A stretch of DNA of 5,151 nt from UBA668 sp049424465 (GCA_049424465.1 JBMSSR010000200.1:1-5151), one strand, 5' to 3'; numbered from the stretch's first letter, positions 1-5,151 are shown. The notes: generated by a model from the sequence alone, not told the origin. Translations and numbers: made by a program.

Positions 1-421
1 TCGACGAGTCGGTCACCGGGGCCGGTGTCGTCCCGCTCGCCGGTGTCGACTCGGGATCGGACACCGTCGACCACAGTGTCTCGGGTGCCGGCGCGGGCGG
101 TGCCGGCGGGGTGGTCGATGCCTCGGGGAAGCTCCAGCGCTGCGGCGCCGACTCGGCCGCCGGAGCGGGCGTCGCCGGTGCGGGAGCCGAGGGTGCAGGC
201 GGTTCGGCCTGACGACGACGGCCCTTCTCGGGCGGCTCGGGTGCGCGCAGCAACTGGGTGCGGATCGAGGCCGAACGCGGTGCATCGGACGGTGTCGGCG
301 ACGGCGACTTGGGCGGTGGCGCCCCTTGCTCGACGAGACGGTGCCCGCAGTTCTGGCACCGCATCATGTCGGGTGTCACCGGTTGCGAGCAGAAGGGGCA
401 GGAGGAATCGTCAGCAGTCAT
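1..421 (-). CDS. Zinc-ribbon protein with Pro/Ala-rich tail, 3' end beyond left edge (partial)
   Basis: The frame stays open for 140 codons from the ATG at 421 down to the window edge, so the C-terminus is missing. The N-terminus carries two CxxC pairs, CPFC at residues 8-11 and CQNCG at 22-26, spaced as in a short zinc-ribbon that would bind one zinc ion. After about residue 33 the protein becomes a low-complexity Pro/Ala/Ser/Thr tail, probably disordered, with a basic patch (KGRRRQ) near residue 75. Proteins of this build in actinobacteria often continue into a membrane or extracellular domain, but nothing of that is visible here, so no function is assigned. Neither possible start has a Shine-Dalgarno sequence. 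An in-frame ATG at 490 would add 23 residues with ordinary codon use. I prefer 421 because it puts the zinc-ribbon near the N-terminus, as is usual. Certain as coding, unknown in role. Confidence 0.8.
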   Translation of the reverse strand, partial: MTADDSSCPFCSQPVTPDMMRCQNCGHRLVEQGAPPPKSPSPTPSDAPRSASIRTQLLRAPEPPEKGRRRQAEPPAPSAPAPATPAPAAESAPQRWSFPEASTTPPAPPAPAPETLWSTVSDPESTPASGTTPAPVTDSS

Positions 422-525
422 GGTCTCGGGGGTGTCGAGGAGTTCGCGCCGCCGACTGTCTGCCGACGGGCGGCCATCAGTCTGGCCCATCGATCGGTGA
501 ACCGAAAGGGGGTCGTCGCCGACCG

Positions 526-540
526 GTGACCCTCCGTCAC
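526..540. repeat. Small inverted repeat GTGAC-5 nt-GTCAC between two minus-strand genes
   Basis: A perfect 5-bp inverted repeat with a 5-nt loop (CCTCC) lies in the gap downstream of the universal stress gene and upstream of the zinc-ribbon gene. It could be a weak transcription-ending hairpin, an operator, or chance in GC-rich DNA. There is no U-tract on either strand, so it is not a classical intrinsic terminator. Confidence 0.25.
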
Positions 541-588
541 GACGGGGGCACGGTCAGTGAGCCCGGGTGGCAGATCGGCAGCAGCGGC

Positions 589-1005
589 TCAGACCGTCTT
601 GACGATCAACACGTCGCACGGCGCCTGGCGCAGCACGTCGGCGCCCACGCTGCCGAGCACGCGACCCACACCCTGCATGCGCACGTTGCCGACCACGATC
701 AGGTCGGCACCCAGTCGTTCGGCCGCACGCAGCAGCACCGCACCCGGATCGCCCTCGAGCGCGTCCACCGTGTGCGACACGGCGACACCCATCGACTCGA
801 TGAACCGCGCCACCTTGGCACGGGCCTCCTCGAGGCTGTTCAGCTCCCACGAGTCGCCACCCATCTCGAGCACCTCGACCTGTGCCTCCTTCACCGCAGT
901 GACGAAGTGCACGGTGGCACTCGTGGCGACAGCCAGCTCGACGGCACGTCGCGCCGCGAGCTGCGACGTCTCGGTCTCGGTCACGCCCACCACGATGCTC
1001 TTCAT
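589..1005 (-). CDS. UspA-family universal stress protein
   Basis: This 138-residue protein is the normal length for a single-domain universal stress protein, a soluble cytoplasmic alpha/beta fold whose members often bind ATP. It opens with the typical first strand and loop MKSIVVGVTET. It ends with the family's diagnostic segment, LIVVGNVRMQGVGRVLGSV (residues about 104-122), then APCDVLIVKT. In ATP-binding members the motif is G-2x-G-9x-G-S/T. Here the second glycine is replaced by Arg and the spacing is 8, while the final Gly-Ser is kept, so nucleotide binding cannot be assumed. The ATG at 1005 is well supported by GAGGAGG (1011-1017) five bases upstream. The gene follows the transporter gene by 61 bp on the same strand, but it has its own candidate -10 box and a hairpin in the gap, so it may be transcribed separately. 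The specific stress role is unknown. Confidence 0.93.
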   Translation of the reverse strand: MKSIVVGVTETETSQLAARRAVELAVATSATVHFVTAVKEAQVEVLEMGGDSWELNSLEEARAKVARFIESMGVAVSHTVDALEGDPGAVLLRAAERLGADLIVVGNVRMQGVGRVLGSVGADVLRQAPCDVLIVKTV

Positions 1006-1010
1006 GGGTT

Positions 1011-1017
1011 CCTCCTC
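1011..1017 (-). promoter_or_regulatory. Shine-Dalgarno GAGGAGG of the universal stress gene
   Basis: The minus-strand sequence GAGGAGG lies five bases before the ATG at 1005. It is the only strong ribosome binding site seen directly before a start in this window and fixes the start of the universal stress gene. Confidence 0.85.
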
Positions 1018-1026
1018 GTGCTGCGC

Positions 1027-1032
1027 ACCCTA
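1027..1032 (-). promoter_or_regulatory. Candidate -10 box TAGGGT for the universal stress gene
   Basis: TAGGGT on the minus strand fits the actinobacterial TANNNT -10 pattern. A transcript starting 6-7 bases downstream would have a leader of about 15 nt containing the GAGGAGG ribosome site. No convincing -35 is seen; the place where it would fall is occupied by an inverted repeat. Confidence 0.4.
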
Positions 1033-1039
1033 GCCGCGC

Positions 1040-1055
1040 GCCTGCGAGCGCAGGC
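1040..1055. repeat. 7-bp inverted repeat between transporter and universal stress genes
   Basis: GCCTGCG-AG-CGCAGGC is a perfect inverted repeat; as a hairpin it would be a 6-bp stem with a 4-nt loop. It starts 11 bases after the transporter stop and lies where the -35 of the stress-gene promoter would be expected. It could therefore be a GC-rich terminator stem for the upstream genes, or an operator. No T-run follows on the minus strand. Confidence 0.35.
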
Positions 1056-1066
1056 CGCCGAACGGC

Positions 1067-2314
1067 TCACCCGGCGGCCGCACCCGCGCCGTCGGCACCA
1101 GCACCACCACGGCCCACCAGTCGACGCGCGCCGACCAGCAGCCCCAGCGCCGCGCACCACCCGGCCACACCGCTCACCACCAGCGGCACCGACCCATCGC
1201 CCTCACCGGCGTGCCACAACAAACCTGCCCACAGCCCCGCCACGAGCACCGCACCGTTCGTGCAGGCCTGGAACACACCCTGGGCGCGCCCCAGTTGCGC
1301 GCGCGGCACGAGACTCGCCACCCATGCCTTGCCCACCCCGTCGGTGAGCGCCGGGAAGAGGCCGTACACGGCGACGAGTGCGTACACCACCGGTCCACCG
1401 TCGACGACGCCGAGACCCAGGTACGCGACGCCGAACGCGGCGAGGCCGAGTGCGTACACGACGTGTCGCGGTGCCCGGTCCGACCAGGCACCCGCCGGGT
1501 ACGACCCGAGCGTGTACACCGAGTTGAACACCACGTACGCCGCCACCATCTCGGTCACCGAGAACCCCAGCGACCGCACGCGCAGCAGCACCAGCGCATC
1601 GGAGAAGTTGACGACTGCGATCGCGACGAGCACCGCCATCACGGCCCTCGCCCGACCCGGCAACGGCACGTCGGCCGCGTCGGTCCGCGGCGCCGTCGAT
1701 GTGCGCGCCGCCACACCCGAACCCGCGCCCACCTCCTCGTGCCGCTCGCGCACCAGCGCCACCAACGAGGCCGACACCACCGCCGGCACGACGGCCCACC
1801 ACATCGCCGCGCGCACGTCGCCGTCCATCGCTGACAGCGCCCACAGTCCCAGCAGCGGTCCCACCACCGCGCCCAACGAATCGCCCGCGCGGTGGAAGCC
1901 GAACGCTCGTCCGAGCGCCTCGCTCGGCACCCCCTCGGCCAGCAGCGCGTCACGCGGCGCCGACCGGACACCCTTGCCCAACCGGTCGATCACGCGCCCC
2001 GCCAGCACCATCGGCCACGCCACGGCAGCCGCGACCACGACCTTGCCGACCGCGGCGAGCGAGTAGCCCGCGGCGATGAACCGCCGCCGCCCGCGACGGT
2101 CGCTCCACCGCCCCGCCACGTAGCGGCTCACACCAGCCGACGCGTCGGCCAGGCCCTCGACCACCCCGAGCACGACCGGTGGTGCGGCCAGCACACCCGT
2201 CACCAGCACTGGCAGCAACGGGTACAGCAACTCACTCGCCGCATCCTGCGCGAACGACACCGCCGTCAGCACCAGCAGGTTGCGCGTCAGCCACGCGCGA
2301 CGCGAGTCGTTCAC
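1067..2314 (-). CDS. Major facilitator superfamily (MFS) transporter, 12-TM permease
   Basis: This 415-residue integral membrane protein shows about twelve hydrophobic segments in two halves, separated by a polar cytoplasmic loop at about residues 189-223. The loop 2-3 motif A is present as GRWSDRRGRRR (about 68-78), and the equivalent in the second half is GAWSDRAPR (about 275-283). A further conserved stretch, DRLGKGVRSAPRDAL (about 110-124), is typical of a subgroup of bacterial MFS permeases of unassigned substrate. I therefore make no substrate claim; efflux of a small molecule is possible. I place the start at the GTG at 2314: its GTGA overlaps the stop codon of the upstream kinase-like gene, and the residues before it in the longer open frame (to 2425) are an Arg/His-rich shadow of that gene. 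No ribosome site is visible, which suits translation coupled to the upstream gene. Confidence 0.92.
   Translation of the reverse strand: MNDSRRAWLTRNLLVLTAVSFAQDAASELLYPLLPVLVTGVLAAPPVVLGVVEGLADASAGVSRYVAGRWSDRRGRRRFIAAGYSLAAVGKVVVAAAVAWPMVLAGRVIDRLGKGVRSAPRDALLAEGVPSEALGRAFGFHRAGDSLGAVVGPLLGLWALSAMDGDVRAAMWWAVVPAVVSASLVALVRERHEEVGAGSGVAARTSTAPRTDAADVPLPGRARAVMAVLVAIAVVNFSDALVLLRVRSLGFSVTEMVAAYVVFNSVYTLGSYPAGAWSDRAPRHVVYALGLAAFGVAYLGLGVVDGGPVVYALVAVYGLFPALTDGVGKAWVASLVPRAQLGRAQGVFQACTNGAVLVAGLWAGLLWHAGEGDGSVPLVVSGVAGWCAALGLLVGARRLVGRGGAGADGAGAAAG
2311..2314 (-). other. GTGA stop/start overlap joining kinase-like and transporter genes
   Basis: On the minus strand the four bases GTGA contain both the GTG start of the transporter and the TGA stop of the kinase-like gene. 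Such overlaps usually mean one mRNA and translational coupling. The lack of a ribosome site before the GTG agrees with this. Confidence 0.8.
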
Positions 2315-3165
2315 CGCAGACGCCGTGCCGTGCCGTGCGCCGTGGCAGTGTGCTCGCCCGCGGCGGCGCCGCGTGCGCCTGCGGTGTCGCTGCCGGCACC
2401 ACGGCCGAGCATGTCGGCGAGCCACCGCACCGCGTCGTCTGCCTCACCCCGTGTCCCGCCCACGCACCGCGCCCCACGCACGAGCGCGACCGCGGCAGCG
2501 AACGACTCCTCGGGCCGCCGCTGCGCGCACACCACATTGGCGAGCACCACCCCGATCGCCTCCGACTCCGACAACCCGCGCACCTCGTGCCGCGCGCCGT
2601 GCGCCACAGCGGCGACCACCGCCACCGGTGCGCCAGCGGACGCGCCGACCGGCGCCTGCGCTGTCGGCGACAGTGCACGACGCACGACACCCGATGCCGT
2701 GCGCAGCCGCAGCGGCCTCGGCCAGCCGCGCACGCACCCCACGCGGTCGACCAGCGCGAACTCGTCACTCCACACCTCGTGCCCCGCGTCGAGTGCCGCA
2801 GCGCACCACGTCGACTTGCCGCTGTGCGACCGACCGGGGATCACCACCACGTCCGACTCGACCCGCAGGACGGCCGCGTGCACGGCCACCAGTCCCTCGA
2901 GGCGCTCTGCCGCGAAGAGTGCGAGTTCGGACTCGACCGCGTCGGCGCCGCCCGCCCGGCGGTGGCCGTCGACGCGCACGTCGATGCGACCATCGGCGTC
3001 AGCGTCCACCTCGATGCGACGCTGCACCGGCATCCGCGGTGGCTGCGTCGACCGCCACACCACGCCCAGCGGCGGTGCCGCCGTCACGAGCACCGCCTCG
3101 ACCACATCGTCGGGGCCCGCCACCTCGATCACGTCGCCGTCGTCGGCAATCCCCCAGCGCGCCAC
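2311..3165 (-). CDS. HPr-kinase-like (HprK-related) P-loop protein
   Basis: This 284-residue cytoplasmic protein resembles the short HPr kinase/phosphorylase-like family. Family members use a P-loop to phosphorylate a protein or peptide; relatives such as the lasso-peptide kinases ThcoK and PadeK phosphorylate the C-terminal serine of a peptide. Visible signatures are AVHAAVL (94-100, the conserved His before the P-loop), the Walker A GRSHSGKST (111-119), an acidic SDEFALVD segment (133-140), PLRLR (151-155), and a C-terminal region with LSESEAIGVVLANV (199-212) and a final helix near 242-253. The last 30 residues are a loose Ala/Gly tail. The start is GTG at 3165, six bases after a TAGGGT -10 box, which implies a leaderless message. 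The gene shares a 4-base stop/start overlap with the transporter and diverges from the nucleotidyltransferase gene. The kinase family is well supported; substrate unknown, probably not HPr itself. Confidence 0.85.
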   Translation of the reverse strand: MARWGIADDGDVIEVAGPDDVVEAVLVTAAPPLGVVWRSTQPPRMPVQRRIEVDADADGRIDVRVDGHRRAGGADAVESELALFAAERLEGLVAVHAAVLRVESDVVVIPGRSHSGKSTWCAAALDAGHEVWSDEFALVDRVGCVRGWPRPLRLRTASGVVRRALSPTAQAPVGASAGAPVAVVAAVAHGARHEVRGLSESEAIGVVLANVVCAQRRPEESFAAAVALVRGARCVGGTRGEADDAVRWLADMLGRGAGSDTAGARGAAAGEHTATAHGTARRLR

Positions 3166-3171
3166 GGCCGA

Positions 3172-3201
3172 ACCCTAAACCGTCCCGCCTCGCGACGATC
3201 A
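3172..3201 (-). promoter_or_regulatory. Promoter of the kinase-like/transporter operon, leaderless
   Basis: On the minus strand TAGGGT (3177-3172) matches TANNNT and ends six bases before the GTG start at 3165. Transcription would then begin at or next to the start codon, giving a leaderless mRNA. A weak -35-like TGATCG (3201-3196) sits 18 bp upstream. There is no Shine-Dalgarno sequence, which supports the leaderless reading. Confidence 0.55.
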
Positions 3202-3287
3202 CGCCCCACCTACGACGCGTACCGGGAGGAACACCCACGCCACCGAAATGGGCCGAACGGCACGCCCACCGGGTGACGGTCGGGCAA

Positions 3288-3293
3288 TAGCCT
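3288..3293 (+). promoter_or_regulatory. Candidate -10 box TAGCCT of the nucleotidyltransferase gene
   Basis: TAGCCT matches TANNNT and ends eight bases before the GTG at 3302, close to the spacing expected for a leaderless transcript. No good -35 hexamer is seen 16-19 bp upstream. The box is one of the few AT-containing stretches in the divergent gap. Confidence 0.4.
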
Positions 3294-3301
3294 CGCGGCC
3301 C

Positions 3302-4387
3302 GTGACGGCCAGGGAACCGCACACACTGCTGCAGATCGCTGCCGCGCACGACGACCTCGACCGGGCCGGCGACGCCGCCGCCGCACTCGTCGCGCACCTC
3401 GGTGATGCCGACCGCCTCGCGCACTGGCTGACCACCGGTGCGCCCCAACGCCTGCTGCCACTGCTGTCGACGCGCTGGGCGACGCTCGGCCTGCCCGATG
3501 CCGTCGGACGCGCGTGCGAGCGAGCCACGTCCGTCGCGTGGGGCCTCAACGTGCGTGTCCTCGACGAGGTCGGCGCCGTGCTCGACGCATGGCACCGCGC
3601 CGGCATCGACGTGCTCGCGCTCAAGGGCATCGGCCTGCTCGGTGACGTCTACCCCGAGCACCAGCTGAGGCCCCTCGGCGACGCCGACGTGCTCATCCCC
3701 GACCACCGTCTCCGCGACGCGCTCGACACGATGGCATCGCTCGGCTGGCGCGTCGACCGGCGTCACCGCTGGCACCTCGTCGGCCACGGTGCAGCGGTCA
3801 ACCTCGGCAACGGGTCGGGTGCCAGCATCGACGTGCACCGCCGCCTCTCGCGCACGCTCCCGGTGCACGACCAGCGCGCGCTGTGGCACGACGCCGAACC
3901 GCTTCCCGTCACACATCCACTCGCCAGCAGCGGTATCCGTCGCGTCGGTCCCGTCACGCACACGGTCGCCCTGATCGCGCATGCCGCGCGACCCGACGGC
4001 ACGGTGCACCGGCTCGTCGACCTGCACCGTCACCTCGTACTGCGCGGCGAGCTGCGCACCGACGACGCACGGGCCTCGTTGGTCGAGTCGCTGCGCCGCC
4101 ACCACCTGGCGGCACGGGCGCGCCTCGTCCTCGACACGCTGCGCGAGCACCTCGGCACACCGGTGCCCCTCCACCCCGCACAGCTCGAACAGCTCGCCAC
4201 GGCCAGCGAGGTCGAGGCGCGCCTCATCGCCGCCGACCGACGCGCCAGCGCCTCGCGCCGCGAGGCCACCCGCGTGCGACGCCTCGCCGACCACGTGCTC
4301 GTCGCCGCAGCCGGCCACGGCCCGGCCGTCCGCCTCCAGGCACTCGGCGGCACCGTGCTGCGTGCCACCGTCGCCCGCCTCGACTGA
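3302..4387 (+). CDS. NTP_transf_5-type nucleotidyltransferase
   Basis: This 361-residue cytoplasmic protein matches the uncharacterised nucleotidyltransferase family (NTP_transf_5) within the polymerase-beta-like superfamily, which transfers a nucleotide from an NTP to an unknown acceptor. The core is LALKGIGLLGDVYP (105-118), then LRPLGDADVLI (122-132) carrying the metal-binding pair D127 and D129, and SIDVHRRL (175-182) carrying the third carboxylate D177. Lys108 is the family's conserved lysine. An N-terminal helical region precedes the core, and a long Arg/Ala-rich helical C-terminal part follows. All key residues are kept, so it should be active. I chose GTG 3302 because it follows a TAGCCT box by eight bases. 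An ATG at 3248 would add 18 residues of low-complexity sequence and also has no ribosome site at proper distance. Its neighbours are a divergent HprK-like kinase and a downstream PqqD-like/Tat protein, a company known from peptide-modification loci. The acceptor cannot be read from sequence. Confidence 0.88.
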   Translation: MTAREPHTLLQIAAAHDDLDRAGDAAAALVAHLGDADRLAHWLTTGAPQRLLPLLSTRWATLGLPDAVGRACERATSVAWGLNVRVLDEVGAVLDAWHRAGIDVLALKGIGLLGDVYPEHQLRPLGDADVLIPDHRLRDALDTMASLGWRVDRRHRWHLVGHGAAVNLGNGSGASIDVHRRLSRTLPVHDQRALWHDAEPLPVTHPLASSGIRRVGPVTHTVALIAHAARPDGTVHRLVDLHRHLVLRGELRTDDARASLVESLRRHHLAARARLVLDTLREHLGTPVPLHPAQLEQLATASEVEARLIAADRRASASRREATRVRRLADHVLVAAAGHGPAVRLQALGGTVLRATVARLD

Positions 4388-4389
4388 TC

Positions 4390-4406
4390 CACCCACGCCG
4401 TGGGTG
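4390..4406. repeat. 8-bp inverted repeat between nucleotidyltransferase and PqqD-like/Tat gene
   Basis: CACCCACG-C-CGTGGGTG is a perfect 8-bp palindrome with a single central base; as an RNA hairpin it gives a 7-bp stem with a 3-nt loop. It begins two bases after the nucleotidyltransferase stop and ends 21 bases before the -35 of the next gene. It could be a terminator stem without a U-tract, or a dimer-binding operator upstream of the next promoter. Confidence 0.45.
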
Positions 4407-4427
4407 CGGCCCGACGACGAGACCCCA

Positions 4428-4456
4428 TTGAGCGCATCGGCACGGGTGTCTACCCT
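4428..4456 (+). promoter_or_regulatory. Promoter TTGAGC-17-TACCCT of the PqqD-like/Tat gene, leaderless
   Basis: A -35 hexamer TTGAGC (4428-4433) is followed after exactly 17 bp by the -10 TACCCT (4451-4456). The -10 ends six bases before the ATG at 4463. This is the best promoter in the window. It places the transcription start at or next to the ATG, so the message is probably leaderless; no ribosome site is present. It also shows that the gene is not simply dependent on read-through from the nucleotidyltransferase. Confidence 0.7.
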
Positions 4457-4462
4457 GTGTGC

Positions 4463-5086
4463 ATGCGCGTGCGACTCGCCCACCGCACCCACCACGTCAC
4501 CGACGACGGTGCCGTGATGGTCTGCGACACCCGACAGGCACTGGTGCACACCGTCCACGGACCGTACGCCGACGCGCTGCGCGCACTGCTCGCCGCTGCG
4601 GAGTCGGGTGCCGACACCGATCGCGACGGGTGGCTCGACGTGACCGACCCCATCGCTGCCGATCTCGTCGCCGCCGGTGTGGTCGAGGCGGCCGAGGCGG
4701 CCGCCACCGCACCGCTCGACCGTCGGCGTGCACTCGCGCTCAGCGCCGGCGCACTGGCCGGCATCGTGACGCTCGCGCTCCCCACTGCCGCCCACGCCGC
4801 AAGCGTCGCCCTCCCCGCCGCGCCGACGAGCACACCGACGTTCAGCCGAAGCACGAGCACGCGCAACATTCGCGTGACGTGGACGTCGACACCTGAGGTC
4901 TTTAACTACGACTGGATCGTGTACGCCTCTGACGCAGGACTCGTCGAGAAGGCCCGCGGCACCGCAAGCTCAGGCTCCCTTCCGACCGTCATCTACACGA
5001 TGCCGATCGGCGTCACGCTCTTTCGCGTTGAGGTCACATCGATCACGAGTACGGCCACGTCGTACGCCGCGAACCTCAGTTTCTGA
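4463..5086 (+). CDS. PqqD-like domain fused to Tat-type signal and exported beta-rich domain
   Basis: I read three parts in these 207 residues. Residues 1-78 resemble a PqqD-like winged-helix peptide-recognition domain: a short strand region (DDGAVMVCDTRQALVHTV), then GPYADALRALL, then a DP..ADLVAAGVVEA ending like the family's last helix and wing. Residues 86-112 look like a twin-arginine signal: DRRRALALS, a hydrophobic stretch, and TAAHA before AS, a good signal-peptidase site after residue 112. Residues 113-207 start with a Pro/Thr/Ser linker and continue as a small beta-rich domain, perhaps fibronectin-III-like (IRVTW near 136-140, WIVYAS, FRVEVTSIT). The signal is thus internal, behind a cytoplasmic domain of about 80 residues. 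The start at ATG 4463 follows from the promoter geometry; a GTG 63 bases upstream would precede the -10 box. The gene is certain; the PqqD assignment is moderate and the Tat reading fairly good. Alternatively the hydrophobic stretch is an uncleaved membrane anchor. Confidence 0.8.
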   Translation: MRVRLAHRTHHVTDDGAVMVCDTRQALVHTVHGPYADALRALLAAAESGADTDRDGWLDVTDPIAADLVAAGVVEAAEAAATAPLDRRRALALSAGALAGIVTLALPTAAHAASVALPAAPTSTPTFSRSTSTRNIRVTWTSTPEVFNYDWIVYASDAGLVEKARGTASSGSLPTVIYTMPIGVTLFRVEVTSITSTATSYAANLSF

Positions 5087-5151
5087 TCAGCGGCCGTTGC
5101 CGCCGTTGACGTAGTCGGCGGCGAGGTTCTGGTTGAACACGCCACCGCACG
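5087..5151 (-). CDS. C-terminal end of an unidentified convergent gene (partial)
   Basis: Twenty minus-strand codons before the TGA at 5089-5087 form an open frame running off the right edge, and all but one end in G or C, as in neighbouring genes. The readable end is CGGVFNQN followed by LAADYVNGGNGR, rich in Asn and Gly. This is too little to name a family. The stop codon abuts the stop of the PqqD-like/Tat gene, with the two forming the palindrome TGATCA, so the genes converge with no intergenic space. Nothing terminator-like is visible between them. Confidence 0.6.
   Translation of the reverse strand, partial: CGGVFNQNLAADYVNGGNGR

Noticed and set aside
25..1347. A 440-codon plus-strand open frame over the zinc-ribbon, universal stress and transporter genes.
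   Set aside because: Arg/His/Pro-rich low-complexity translation spanning three real minus-strand genes; an antisense shadow.
2315..2425. A 37-residue N-terminal extension of the transporter starting at ATG 2425.
   Set aside because: It is Arg/His-rich, lies wholly inside the kinase-like gene, and would put a charged tail before the first membrane segment. The GTG at 2314 with its 4-base overlap is a better start.
3224..3230. GGGAGGA as a ribosome binding site for a start at ATG 3248.
   Set aside because: The spacing to the ATG is about 17 bases, too long, and the added residues are low-complexity. No other start codon lies at proper distance.
3166..3258. Direct repeat GGCCGAAC at 3166-3173 and 3251-3258 in the divergent promoter region.
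   Set aside because: Only 8 bp, two copies, unsymmetrical about the promoters; chance is likely in sequence of this composition.
1892..3276. Long plus-strand frames (for example 1892-3178 and 2179-3276) opposite the kinase-like and transporter genes.
   Set aside because: Composition is Arg/Pro/Ala/Thr with no motifs, and both minus-strand genes have intact family signatures.
3273..3308. Direct repeat GTGACGG at 3273-3279 and 3302-3308 as a possible operator or duplicate start.
   Set aside because: The first copy is out of frame and leads to a stop (TAG) after five codons. A 7-bp match 29 bases apart is weak.
2999..4795. A 598-codon open frame on the minus strand opposite the nucleotidyltransferase and PqqD-like/Tat genes.
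   Set aside because: Its protein is Gly/Arg/Val/His-rich with no recognisable domain, while the plus strand encodes clear families. Long antisense frames are expected in DNA this GC-rich.
1..5151. tRNA, rRNA, CRISPR, insertion sequence or riboswitch.
   Set aside because: No cloverleaf, repeat-spacer pattern, transposase motif or terminal repeats were seen, and gaps between genes are too short for most riboswitches.

Overview
The window is very GC-rich, and most codons end in G or C. It carries three TANNNT boxes placed 6-8 nt before start codons, as in leaderless actinobacterial transcripts. I infer a high-GC actinobacterium, possibly an Acidimicrobiia/Ilumatobacter-type lineage. The phylum is well supported by composition and promoter style; the lineage is a guess. 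I see no RNA genes, insertion sequences, CRISPR arrays or origins, and no gap over 300 bases lacks a gene.

Layout, left to right. (1) The 5' part of a minus-strand zinc-ribbon protein with a long Pro/Ala-rich tail, running off the left edge. (2) A minus-strand UspA-family universal stress protein. (3) A minus-strand 12-TM major facilitator transporter whose GTG start overlaps the stop of the gene upstream by 4 bases. (4) That upstream gene, minus strand, encodes an HPr-kinase-like P-loop protein. (5) After a 136-bp divergent promoter region comes a plus-strand NTP_transf_5-type nucleotidyltransferase. (6) A plus-strand gene with its own near-ideal promoter encodes a PqqD-like N-terminal domain, an internal Tat-like signal sequence and a small exported beta-rich domain. 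(7) The last 20 codons of a convergent minus-strand gene follow, its stop codon abutting the previous one.

The centre (2311-5086) is the interesting part. HPrK-like kinases, NTP_transf_5 nucleotidyltransferases and PqqD-like recognition domains are known to occur together near lasso-peptide and other modified-peptide loci and some surface-protein loci. Here they lie together without any recognisable cyclase, leader protease or classical precursor peptide inside the window. The PqqD-like domain is fused to what looks like an export signal and cargo domain. My working hypothesis is that the PqqD-like segment is an in-cis docking site through which the kinase and/or nucleotidyltransferase acts on the protein before export, and that the coupled transporter serves the same pathway. 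That is inference; each protein family assignment is considerably firmer than the joint function.
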